Positions 1-7,156 of a stretch of DNA of 18,113 bases are shown here, in pieces. The notes beneath the pieces were generated by a model. The model did no database searches, was not told the DNA's origin, and saw only the letters and a program-made list of their open reading frames with translations. Position 1 is the stretch's first letter. Every line of letters begins with the position of its first letter. The stretch is from assembly GCA_964507405.1 (NCBI GenBank), contig CAZDPJ010000028.1, forward strand, positions 1 through 18,113, given 5' to 3'. A program made the translations under genes and the position numbers. Origin of the DNA: UMGS75 sp964507405 (GTDB lineage: Bacteria > Bacillota_I > Bacilli_A > ML615J-28 > CAG-313).

Positions 1-53
1 ATAATTATGCTTATGTTTCATAAATTTTTTGTAAAAATGCAAAGTTATTGACA
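1..53 (+). repeat. Imperfect direct repeat, copy A
   Basis: This stretch aligns without gaps to 16219-16271 in the same orientation. 43 of 53 positions are identical by my hand count, including TTTCATAAATT and TATTGACA. It starts at the first base of the window, so the true repeat may extend further left. No coding role is visible. It could be a recombination site, a decayed end of a mobile element or a dispersed genomic repeat. Confidence 0.6.
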
Positions 54-83
54 TAGGATTGAATAATGAAAACGTTATTTTTT

Positions 84-123
84 ATAAAAAAAAGACTTAA
101 ATGTGATAATCCACATCTAAGTC
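84..123 (-). terminator. Rho-independent terminator after tldE
   Basis: On the minus strand a 12-bp stem (arms at 112-123 and 94-105, one A-C mismatch) encloses a six-base loop (106-111) and is followed by a run of eight T (complement of A 86-93). It sits just downstream of the tldE stop codon and should end the chromate-transporter/tldD/tldE transcript. Confidence 0.85.
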
Positions 124-130
124 ATATTTA

Positions 131-1477
131 TTATTCAATAGATCCACTACCAGAAATAACTAATTTTTTAACCTTTATAGAAGGAGATGCAACATAGTTC
201 ATTCGTTTATCAATGTTATTAGCGATCATATCAACATTGTTCATCATTTCATAGAAGTTACCAGAAACAACGAATAAAGTAACAGGTTTTGTTTTCTCAC
301 CATTTTCAATCATATAACCACTTGCTTGAACATTGAAAGAACCAGAAATTGGATTAAGGCCAGCATGTAATCCATTAACTTCAGTTACATAGATTCCTTT
401 ATCTACACTCTTAATTAATTCTTCTTCTGTATAGTTACCAGGTACTAAATATAAATTAGTTGGGCTTGAAGATACACTAGAAGAAACACTTGGTTTAAAT
501 CCATTACCAGTATACTCAGCATTTAATGCTTTAGCTGTTTTCAGGCTATGATAAAATCCTTGGAATACACCGTCCTTAACAATATCTTTACGAACACATG
601 GTACACCTTCATCATCAAATGCATAATTAACTAAAGCAAAATCACAGAATGGGTCATCAACAATATTAATATTTTTACCAAAAACTTGAGTTTGAACTTT
701 ATCAGTTAATATTGTTAATTTTCTTATTGCACTTTCACCACTAAATACAGAAGCAAAAGCTTGAAGAATTTCCGTTGCTACATCCTTATGGAAAACTACT
801 TCATATTCACCACTAGCAATACTTCCTGCTCCTAATGATCCAAGAGCATTTGAAGTTGCTTCTTTTACAATTCTTTCGGTTTCTAATTCCTTAAATGAAG
901 TGTTAGCATCACTTGCGAAACCTAATGTTGTATTTTTACCATCAGTTGCGACTGCGCCTAAGAAAGTAACCATATATGCATAATCTCTTGATAAATTTAA
1001 CCCTTTAGAGTTAATAATTTTAACACTTTGGGCCGTTTCTTGATATTGACAATAACCAATTTTTACTATTTTATCAGATACTTTTAATGCATCACTTGAC
1101 ATATCTTTTAACATTTGAATCTTATCAGTTAATGGATATGAAGCATTATCGGCTTTAAGCTCTCTAACCTTTTGATATGAAGAACCTTTTTCAAATACAT
1201 GTTCTTCTTCAGTTGAAGTAATTGATTTAGCATTCATTATTAATTGTTTTAATATTTCATCACTTGAATCTTCTTCAAGACTTTCCGTATAAACATAACA
1301 CATCTTACCATTATATAAGCCTCTGATTGACATACCAAATATTTCACTAGAATTATAATTAGATAATTCATTTTCAAAGACTTTAACAACATTATTAACT
1401 GATGTTTTTACATAAATTTCAATTTCTTCAAGGCCTAAACTTAACCCTTTTTGAATTATTTGATCATAAGTCATCAT
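131..1477 (-). CDS. tldE: TldE/PmbA-type partner of the TldD metalloprotease
   Basis: This 448-residue protein belongs to the TldD/PmbA family and matches the usual length of PmbA/TldE (about 450 residues). It lacks the HExxxH zinc motif present in the upstream TldD, which marks it as the non-catalytic subunit. In characterised systems TldD and TldE form a heterodimeric cytoplasmic protease that degrades unfolded peptides and trims certain ribosomally made peptides (microcin B17, CcdA in E. coli). Family landmarks are a Gly-rich central region and the C-terminal part with SGxFNVQASGYMIENG (about 375-390), equivalent to the GEFNFAVNVGYLIENG of TldD. The start codon overlaps the tldD stop by one base (TAATG), with GGAGG inside the end of tldD, so the two are translationally coupled. 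A terminator follows. The substrate is not evident in the window. Confidence 0.93.
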   Translation of the reverse strand: MMTYDQIIQKGLSLGLEEIEIYVKTSVNNVVKVFENELSNYNSSEIFGMSIRGLYNGKMCYVYTESLEEDSSDEILKQLIMNAKSITSTEEEHVFEKGSSYQKVRELKADNASYPLTDKIQMLKDMSSDALKVSDKIVKIGYCQYQETAQSVKIINSKGLNLSRDYAYMVTFLGAVATDGKNTTLGFASDANTSFKELETERIVKEATSNALGSLGAGSIASGEYEVVFHKDVATEILQAFASVFSGESAIRKLTILTDKVQTQVFGKNINIVDDPFCDFALVNYAFDDEGVPCVRKDIVKDGVFQGFYHSLKTAKALNAEYTGNGFKPSVSSSVSSSPTNLYLVPGNYTEEELIKSVDKGIYVTEVNGLHAGLNPISGSFNVQASGYMIENGEKTKPVTLFVVSGNFYEMMNNVDMIANNIDKRMNYVASPSIKVKKLVISGSGSIE

Positions 1478-2883
1478 TATTTAGTACCTCCCTTTCCACC
1501 TACAGTAATATGTGATACTTTAATTGTCGGTTGACCAACATTAGTAGGAATTGAGCCACTTTCAGATCCACACATACCATGAGCACATTTTAAATTATCA
1601 GCTATCATTTCAATATTCATTAATACTTCAGGTCCAGATCCAACTAAAGTAGCTCCACGAACTGGTCTTGTAATTTTACCATTTTCAATTAAATATCCAA
1701 CGTTAACAGCAAAGTTGAATTCACCGGTTGCTGGTTGTACTGAACCACCACCCATTTCTTTTGCGAAAAGTCCATAATCAACACTTTTAATGATTTCATC
1801 AAATGTTGATGTACCATTTAAGAAATAAGTATTAGTCATTCTAGATGTTGTTGTATTTTTATATGACTCTCTTCTACTAGAACCAGTAATAGGATGATTC
1901 ATTTTTTTAGCATTTTTCTTATCAACAAGATATGACTTTAAAATACCATTTTCAATTAATAAATTACATTGAGCAGGAGTTCCTTCATCATCAACATTCA
2001 TTGAACCCCATTCACCTTCATCAACACCACTATCAACAGCATTAACGATAGGGCTTGCAATTTGTTGACCAAGTTTACCACAGAATACACTCATTCCTTT
2101 TGCTACCGATGTTGCTTCTAATCCATGAACACACGCTTCATGAAGTATAACCCCACCAAATCCATTATTAATAACAACTGGGATATCACCACCTGGCATT
2201 TCTTCAGCATGTAACATTGTTATAGCATCATTAGCTGCTTTTTTACCAAGTTCATAGGCATCAAAGTTATCAAACATTTCCATACCAGCGTTTTTACCAT
2301 ATTGACTAGAACCAGATTCCATAATAACGCCATCTGAAGCAACTGCTGAACAAGTAAGTCTAGTTTCGGCACGTTTATCAGTTTGCCAAGTAGAATCACT
2401 TGCGAAAACAAAGATATCTTGAAGTTTTTTTGAAATTCTTGCAATAAACTGAACAATTTCCTTACTTACTTCTAAACCACCATTAGTTGCATCGGTAAGT
2501 AATTTAACTTCAACATCATTTGAGTCATTTGTATAAACCTTAGGATCTACTACCTTTTTAACTTTCTTTTCCTTAAATTCAAGAATTTCTGTACTTTTTT
2601 CTCCAACAAAACTACTAGCAAGTACTTTTGCTTTTTCGATTAAATTTTCATAACTAGCATCAGTAATACTAGAATTTACTTCAACCCCATCTTTAATAAT
2701 TCTAAGTGCGGCTCCTGTAATGCAAGAAACATTAGCTTTTGTTACTTTACCTAGAGTCATTTCATATAATTCGTTGGTTGTATTTTCCATAAATACTTCA
2801 GCGAATTCACCACCAGTTGAAAGTAATGTTGAAAGTATTTCTTTTGCTTTTATTTCATCTATTCCAAATACACATTTATTCAT
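1477..2883 (-). CDS. tldD: TldD zinc metalloprotease
   Basis: This 468-residue protein is the catalytic subunit of the TldD/TldE protease. The zinc motif HEACVH is at about 248-253, within the family context xxLHEAxxHxLEA. The third zinc ligand of the family, a Cys in MCG near the C-terminus, is present as Cys438, followed by a GQPTIKV stretch typical of TldD. SRMTNTYF (about 348-355) is another conserved block. It acts in the cytoplasm, threading unfolded peptides into an enclosed active site made with TldE. The start is supported by AAAGGAAG upstream of ATG. A 69-bp gap separates it from the upstream chromate-transporter gene, and a TAAAAT-type -10 lies in that gap, so it may have its own weak promoter or be cotranscribed. 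No candidate precursor peptide was seen nearby. Confidence 0.95.
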   Translation of the reverse strand: MNKCVFGIDEIKAKEILSTLLSTGGEFAEVFMENTTNELYEMTLGKVTKANVSCITGAALRIIKDGVEVNSSITDASYENLIEKAKVLASSFVGEKSTEILEFKEKKVKKVVDPKVYTNDSNDVEVKLLTDATNGGLEVSKEIVQFIARISKKLQDIFVFASDSTWQTDKRAETRLTCSAVASDGVIMESGSSQYGKNAGMEMFDNFDAYELGKKAANDAITMLHAEEMPGGDIPVVINNGFGGVILHEACVHGLEATSVAKGMSVFCGKLGQQIASPIVNAVDSGVDEGEWGSMNVDDEGTPAQCNLLIENGILKSYLVDKKNAKKMNHPITGSSRRESYKNTTTSRMTNTYFLNGTSTFDEIIKSVDYGLFAKEMGGGSVQPATGEFNFAVNVGYLIENGKITRPVRGATLVGSGPEVLMNIEMIADNLKCAHGMCGSESGSIPTNVGQPTIKVSHITVGGKGGTK

Positions 2884-2952
2884 ATAACCATCTTCCTTTC
2901 ACTATAATATTTTACCATATTTTTTATTAAATATCTAAATAATTGCATTTTT

Positions 2953-3519
2953 TTAAACATGTAATGCAAGACCTAAGAGTGCTGATATCAAAATTATTAT
3001 AACTGGAGGTAATTTTCTTTTTTCTATTTTTTTTGCATATAAATTAATTAAAAACAAAATAAAGATAATAATAATTCCCTCATAATTAAAAGTAAACCCA
3101 TAATTAATATTAATAAATCCACAAACAACACTAAGAACCATTGTTAACCCCGTACCAATAATTAAAGCAATAACAACTGGTCTAATACATGATAATACAA
3201 TATTTACTGAATTATATTTAGAAATATTTTTTAATATTTTCGCAATAATCAATATAATAATAAAAGAAGGTAATATAACACCAATTGTCGCAACAAGTGC
3301 ACCTAAAAAACCAGCTTGTGATGCCCCAACAAAGGTTGCCATATTAACAGCGAGTGGTCCTGGTGTTGATTCAGATATAGCAACAAAATTTAAGAATTCT
3401 TCTTCTGTTAGCCAGTTATTACTTATCACGGTATCTCTAATAATCGATATCATTCCTAGTCCGCCACCAAACGATACAAGTCCAATTTCCAGGAAAGTCA
3501 AAAATAATTTAAGAATCAT
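2953..3519 (-). CDS. Short-chain chromate transporter family protein (second of pair)
   Basis: At 188 residues this is one half-size CHR (chromate ion transporter) protein. Short-chain members carry one CHR domain and are encoded as adjacent pairs that together equal a full-length ChrA. Seen here: FGGGLGMI (about 18-25) and the TPGPLAVNMATFVG block (about 53-66), both CHR signatures, with about five to six hydrophobic segments. In characterised cases CHR proteins expel chromate across the membrane. Many gut members are annotated only by homology, so the physiological anion is uncertain. Its ATG overlaps the stop of the upstream partner by one base (TAATG), and the sequence GAAAGGAG precedes it, pointing to coupled translation and a heterodimer. 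Confidence 0.88.
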   Translation of the reverse strand: MILKLFLTFLEIGLVSFGGGLGMISIIRDTVISNNWLTEEEFLNFVAISESTPGPLAVNMATFVGASQAGFLGALVATIGVILPSFIIILIIAKILKNISKYNSVNIVLSCIRPVVIALIIGTGLTMVLSVVCGFININYGFTFNYEGIIIIFILFLINLYAKKIEKRKLPPVIIILISALLGLALHV

Positions 3520-4103
3520 TATTTTACTCCTTTCTTAGATACTATAATTTTTCTAATCATATATACAAATACACCAATTATGGCACTAATCAATATATAA
3601 AATATTGATGAAAAACTAATACCAAAAACAAAGAAAACTAATACACATAATAAAGTAATACTAAATAAAATAAGATTAAATAAATCTTTCTTCATTTCTT
3701 TAAACATTTTTATACCAGCAGAAACGATTATAAAAACAACACCTACTTGAATACCTTTAAAAGCATAACTTACATATTCATTTTCTAAAAATTGATTTAG
3801 AAATAATGAAATAATAAAGATTATAATAAAAGAAGGTATACATACAGCAATAGTCGCAAGTAATGCACCTAAAAACTTTCCAATATTATAACCAACATAA
3901 GTAGCACAATTAATAGCAACAGGACCTGGAGTTGCCTCTGAGATTGTAATCATATCTAAAAATTCTTCTTTTGTTATCCATTTTCTTTTATCAACAACTT
4001 CAGCTTCAAGTAAAGCAATAATACTAAGACCACCACCAAAAGCAAATAGGCCAATTTTTAACATTGTAAAAAATAAAATTAATATCTTCTTTTTATTACT
4101 CAT
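3519..4103 (-). CDS. Short-chain chromate transporter family protein (first of pair)
   Basis: This 194-residue half-size CHR protein is the partner of the downstream gene. It has the FAFGGGLSII signature (about 20-29), the WITKEEFLD segment and the ATPGPVAINCATYVGY block (about 57-72). Hydrophobic segments alternate with a short Lys-rich loop, and the C-terminus is basic (RKIIVSKKGVK), as expected for a cytoplasmic end. The ATG is preceded by AAAGGA. It is the first gene of a minus-strand group continuing into tldD and tldE. An extended -10 (TGATATAAT) lies 33-41 bases upstream. The two CHR proteins differ clearly in sequence, so they are ancient paralogues and not a recent duplication. Substrate is inferred from family only. 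Confidence 0.88.
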   Translation of the reverse strand: MSNKKKILILFFTMLKIGLFAFGGGLSIIALLEAEVVDKRKWITKEEFLDMITISEATPGPVAINCATYVGYNIGKFLGALLATIAVCIPSFIIIFIISLFLNQFLENEYVSYAFKGIQVGVVFIIVSAGIKMFKEMKKDLFNLILFSITLLCVLVFFVFGISFSSIFYILISAIIGVFVYMIRKIIVSKKGVK

Positions 4104-4135
4104 AATATCTATCCTTTGTATTTTATTATATATTT

Positions 4136-4144
4136 ATTATATCA
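4136..4144 (-). promoter_or_regulatory. Extended -10 promoter for the chromate-transporter pair
   Basis: Minus-strand TGATATAAT (TGn plus perfect TATAAT) lies about 33 bases upstream of the ATG at 4103. No good -35 is visible at 17 bases, which is tolerated for extended -10 sites. The region is very AT-rich, so chance matches are likely. Confidence 0.45.
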
Positions 4145-4168
4145 TTTTTTTAAATAATTTATATAAAT

Positions 4169-4186
4169 AAACGTTTACGTTTTTTA
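4169..4186. promoter_or_regulatory. Possible operator: AAACGTTT palindrome between divergent genes
   Basis: A perfect eight-base palindrome AAACGTTT (4169-4176) is followed at once by ACGTTTTTT, and a related AAAACGCTTT lies at 4199-4208. CG-centred palindromes of this kind resemble binding sites of LacI-family regulators, including CcpA, but the match to a cre consensus is partial. The position between both divergent promoters would suit joint control of the PTS permease and the transporter pair. This is inference only. Confidence 0.25.
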
Positions 4187-4220
4187 ATAATAAAAATAAA
4201 AACGCTTTATCATCAAATAA

Positions 4221-4250
4221 TTAGCATTTTTTGTAAATATTTGGTATAAT
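4221..4250 (+). promoter_or_regulatory. Promoter of the PTS_EIIC_2 gene
   Basis: TTAGCA (4221-4226) and a perfect TATAAT (4245-4250) are separated by 18 bases. The -10 is preceded by TGG, giving an extended -10. The TTG start codon follows about 34 bases later. Confidence 0.55.
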
Positions 4251-4283
4251 AATTTGAATTATATAATATAAGGAAGTGTTAAT

Positions 4284-5417
4284 TTGAAAAAAGAAAATAA
4301 AGTATTATCCTTTCTTATCACTACTTTAAATGGTATGGCTTACGGTCTTTTCGCAACCTTAATCATTGGAACGATTGTTGCGACTATCGGCAAACTCTTT
4401 TCACAAGATGATAATGAGGCATGTAAATTTATTGAAAAAGTATTAGGTGACGGAAGTACACATGGAGCATCATATGTATTTCAAATGTTAACTGGAGCTG
4501 GAATTGGAGTAGGGATTGCCTTAACTTTAAAGCTAAATTCCCTAAATACCATTGTGCTTGCGGGGGTTGGTGAAATTACTGCTTATTTTTCACTATCAAC
4601 TAAATTTGTTACTGACCATGTTATTTATGATAAAATACAAGTAGGTGATCCACTTACTATTTATATCGTATGTATTAGTATTGCATTACTAATGAAACTT
4701 ATATTTACAAAGAAAACTAGTGTTGATATCTTAATAATTCCCCTATTTGGAATAATTGTGGGAACTATTGTTGCTCTTCTTGTTAGATATCCAACAATTT
4801 ATGTTACATATGGTATGCAATGGCTAATCAACTGGGGCACTAATACAGCACCACTATTTATGGGGGCAATTGTTGCTGTCTTAATGGGAATGGCTCTGAC
4901 TGCTCCAATATCAAGTGCCGCAATCGGTGCGATGGTCTTTAATCTAGGTGGCGTTGATTTATCAGTTGCAATGACAATGCCTGAATATTCAGGACTAATC
5001 CTTGCCTCTGGCAGTGCAATAGTTGGTTGTTCATGTCAAATGGTTGGCTTTGCTATACAATCTAGAAAAGATAATAAAATTGGTATGATTATATCTATTG
5101 GAATTGGAACTTCAATGTTACAATTTAAAAACATTTTAAAAAAGCCAGTTATCTGGCTTCCTACTATCATTGCAAGTGCTATTCTAGGACCTGTGTCTAC
5201 AATGTGGTTAAAACTTGTATGTTTAGGTGCAAGTTCAGGAATGGGTACTGCTGGTTTAGTTGGCCAAATCGGTACTTTCGCAAGTATGGGTAATACTTGG
5301 CAAACATGGGTTGGAATATTTGGATTACAAATAATTGCACCTGCTATCTTAGTATTCTTACTTGATTTATTATTTAGAAAATTAAATTTAATTAAAGATG
5401 GTGATTTAGCCGTTTAA
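4284..5417 (+). CDS. PTS_EIIC_2 family membrane permease (stand-alone IIC)
   Basis: This 377-residue polytopic membrane protein has about nine to ten hydrophobic segments and belongs to the PTS_EIIC_2 family (sugar phosphotransferase IIC-like). Recognisable features are the N-terminal SFLITTLNGMAYGLFATLIIGTI-type start (about 9-31), the Gly/Ala-rich helix ALTAPISSAAIGAMVF (about 205-220), the GCSCQMVGFA segment and the late GASSGMGTAGLVGQIGTF block (about 314-331). Family members are usually annotated as sugar transporters, yet many have no IIA/IIB partners, and none is encoded here, so the substrate and energisation are unknown. Translation begins at TTG with AGGAAG about eight bases upstream; no in-frame ATG upstream suits better. 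The gene is monocistronic, divergent from the chromate-transporter genes, and followed directly by a strong terminator. Confidence 0.88.
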   Translation: MKKENKVLSFLITTLNGMAYGLFATLIIGTIVATIGKLFSQDDNEACKFIEKVLGDGSTHGASYVFQMLTGAGIGVGIALTLKLNSLNTIVLAGVGEITAYFSLSTKFVTDHVIYDKIQVGDPLTIYIVCISIALLMKLIFTKKTSVDILIIPLFGIIVGTIVALLVRYPTIYVTYGMQWLINWGTNTAPLFMGAIVAVLMGMALTAPISSAAIGAMVFNLGGVDLSVAMTMPEYSGLILASGSAIVGCSCQMVGFAIQSRKDNKIGMIISIGIGTSMLQFKNILKKPVIWLPTIIASAILGPVSTMWLKLVCLGASSGMGTAGLVGQIGTFASMGNTWQTWVGIFGLQIIAPAILVFLLDLLFRKLNLIKDGDLAV

Positions 5418-5445
5418 AAAGAGATGTCATTTGGCATCTCTTTTC
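5417..5445. terminator. Bidirectional terminator after the PTS_EIIC_2 gene
   Basis: A 12-bp stem (arms 5417-5428 and 5433-5444, one G-T wobble) with an ATTT loop has A-rich 5' and T-rich 3' ends. It can terminate the plus-strand permease and the minus-strand oxidoreductase transcript, which converge here. Confidence 0.85.
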
Positions 5446-5525
5446 TTATCTTATAAAATTAGTATATTCTTTTTTATCTTTTACGGGAAGACCAAATTCA
5501 CGTTTTCCCATCTCAATTGATTTCA

Positions 5526-6062
5526 TTAAAAAACCATATTTTTAGCAAGCATTCTCATTGTTCTTAAGCCTTCGACGTCTTCCTTTGCTTCTTTTTTATT
5601 TAATCCATGAACACTATTCCAATAATAACTAGAAGCAATTGGCATTCCACTAATTGTAAAATACTTATTCAAAACATCAAAGCTAGAAGATGCACCACCT
5701 CGTCTTGCAATAACGACACTTGAAGCAACTTTCATTGTTAAATCACATTGATTACTATAAAATAAACGATCAAGTAAAGATATTAAGGAACCATTTGGTG
5801 ATGCATAATAAACAGGACTAGCGACAACTAAACCATCTGCTTCATGTAATTCATCTAGTAAATTGTTAACATCATCATTAAATGCGCACTTACCTGTCTT
5901 TTTACAGCTACCACATGCAATGCATCCTCTTATATCTTTTCCCACAATTTGATAAATTGTTACATTAATATTTTCACTTTCAAATACTTTACACATTTCA
6001 TCAATCGCAAGACTAGTGTTTCCATCAAGTCTTGGACTTCCATTAATTATTAAGACCTTCAT
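5526..6062 (-). CDS. Flavodoxin-fold NAD(P)H-dependent FMN oxidoreductase, C-terminus lost by frameshift
   Basis: This 178-residue protein of the NADPH-dependent FMN reductase/iron-sulfur flavoprotein type has an N-terminal Rossmann-like start MKVLIINGSPRLDGNT, where GSPRxxGNT binds FMN phosphate. A Cys cluster follows (Cys47, 50, 53, 59, pattern CxxCxxCx5C), and then SPVYYASPNG (about 102-111). The reading frame stops right after KNMVF at an A6 run (5528-5533; T6 on the coding strand). If one extra T is read, translation continues in frame as LMKSIEMGKREFG... to ...TNFIR and a TAA at 5446-5448, which is the usual C-terminal helix of this family. It is therefore a one-base frameshift, a sequencing error or slippage. 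The start has AAAGGAG and lies inside the end of the upstream small membrane gene. The electron acceptor is unknown. Confidence 0.88.
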   Translation of the reverse strand: MKVLIINGSPRLDGNTSLAIDEMCKVFESENINVTIYQIVGKDIRGCIACGSCKKTGKCAFNDDVNNLLDELHEADGLVVASPVYYASPNGSLISLLDRLFYSNQCDLTMKVASSVVIARRGGASSSFDVLNKYFTISGMPIASSYYWNSVHGLNKKEAKEDVEGLRTMRMLAKNMVF

Positions 6063-6303
6063 TATTCTTCTCCTTTATCTTATTATATATAATATATCCT
6101 AAAAGTCCAATTGAAAAGATAATCATAAAAAAAATTATAAAAACAAATAAAGAAACAATTATAAAGATAATTATACCATATAGACCATATTCATTATATC
6201 TCATTAATAAGATATTTTTAAATAATAAAGTTACTGTAAAAATTAAACTTGTAAATAATGAAATTAAATAACTCAATTTATTTAATAAATATTTTTTTAT
6301 CAT
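6043..6303 (-). CDS. Small hypothetical membrane protein
   Basis: This 86-residue protein has two strongly hydrophobic stretches (about 11-30 and 40-73, the second long enough for one or two passes), a basic N-terminus (MIKKYLLNK) and a hydrophilic Lys/Asn-rich tail. I do not recognise a family. Support for it being real is the good AAGGAG ribosome binding site seven to ten bases before ATG, and a 20-base overlap with the downstream oxidoreductase, whose ribosome binding site lies inside it. That is typical of a translationally coupled pair. It could be a membrane anchor or partner for the oxidoreductase, but nothing in the sequence shows that. The low-complexity AT-rich composition means a spurious frame cannot be excluded. 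Confidence 0.6.
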   Translation of the reverse strand: MIKKYLLNKLSYLISLFTSLIFTVTLLFKNILLMRYNEYGLYGIIIFIIVSLFVFIIFFMIIFSIGLLGYIIYNKIKEKNNEGLNN

Positions 6304-6345
6304 ATTACAACTCCTTTTTTTATTTTATCATATCTATAAATAAAA

Positions 6346-6368
6346 GTAAAGAGATATTACCTCTTTAC
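6346..6368 (-). terminator. Terminator overlapping the end of the second YwaF-like gene
   Basis: The minus strand carries a perfect 8-bp stem (arms 6361-6368 and 6346-6353) with a seven-base loop, followed by TTTTATTTAT. The stop codon of the gene (6357-6359) lies inside the loop, so the hairpin forms partly in coding sequence. It separates the YwaF-like pair from the small membrane gene. Confidence 0.7.
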
Positions 6369-7154
6369 TGATTTATAATTATTTTTACTTATTATATATT
6401 TAACAAAATAATTTACCCCATAAACAAATAAACAAGATAAATACATAATAACAACTACAACATATGGATTAATAGCTTTTGGAATAAAGCTAAATACAGG
6501 GTCTTTTAAGAAAAACCAGTTATAGCCACTACTTCCAGCCTCAGAATATAAAACATTACCAAGAGTTGCCCATAAAGCAATACCAACTACACAAATTGCT
6601 TCTTTATAACATTTTTTAATATCTAGTTCTTCATCTTGTAAGATTAATGCTACAATCCCATAAATGAATACTAATCCATGATAAAAAAACAATTGAACTA
6701 TTTCATATGAATAAAATGCAAGATCAGTATCAAGAGCCGTTCCTGGATATATTAACCACATTAAGGGAGCTAGACTTGATAAAATAGCAGCTGGGGTTTT
6801 AATAGCTTTTCCATGTTTAGCAAATCTTGAATAAAAGATTAATGGACATAAGGCTGTACAAATATGGAAAGGAAATTTATCTAAAATAATACTTCCATTT
6901 TCTTCAAGGGTGCCATTATGCCAAAATGGTTGTAAAAAGAAATCTAAAATATATGATGCCATAATTAAAATGGCTATAATATCAAGTAGTTTATCTTTTT
7001 TAGCTATATCTTTCTTAAAATAAACTACGGAAAGCACAACAACTGATGCGATAATTAAAACTAAATATAAAATGTGGGCCCATGAAAATAAGGCAATACC
7101 ATTATTTGAGGATGCTTCATGTGCTCCAAATATTTTTAAAAATAATTCTCTCAT
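6357..7154 (-). CDS. YwaF/TIGR02206-family integral membrane protein (paralogue 2)
   Basis: This 265-residue protein has about seven hydrophobic segments and resembles the uncharacterised YwaF/TIGR02206 family. Family-like features are HxLYLVLI in the first helix (about 27-34), PFHICTALCPLIFY (about 94-107, compare LPIYPCNVCMW in the upstream paralogue) and a late NPYVVVVIMYLSCLFVYGVNYF helix. No catalytic motif is evident and the biochemical role of the family is not known. ATG follows AAGGAG, and only two bases separate it from the stop of the upstream paralogue, so the two are certainly in one operon. It ends within a terminator hairpin. Tandem arrangement suggests a hetero-oligomer, which is inference. 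Confidence 0.78.
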   Translation of the reverse strand: MRELFLKIFGAHEASSNNGIALFSWAHILYLVLIIASVVVLSVVYFKKDIAKKDKLLDIIAILIMASYILDFFLQPFWHNGTLEENGSIILDKFPFHICTALCPLIFYSRFAKHGKAIKTPAAILSSLAPLMWLIYPGTALDTDLAFYSYEIVQLFFYHGLVFIYGIVALILQDEELDIKKCYKEAICVVGIALWATLGNVLYSEAGSSGYNWFFLKDPVFSFIPKAINPYVVVVIMYLSCLFVYGVNYFVKYIISKNNYKSVKR

Positions 7155-7156
7155 AA

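Noticed and set aside
2938..2965. TTGCAT/ATGCAA hairpin around the stop of the second chromate-transporter gene.
   Set aside because: Only six pairs, large A-rich loop and no T-tract, so not a convincing terminator.
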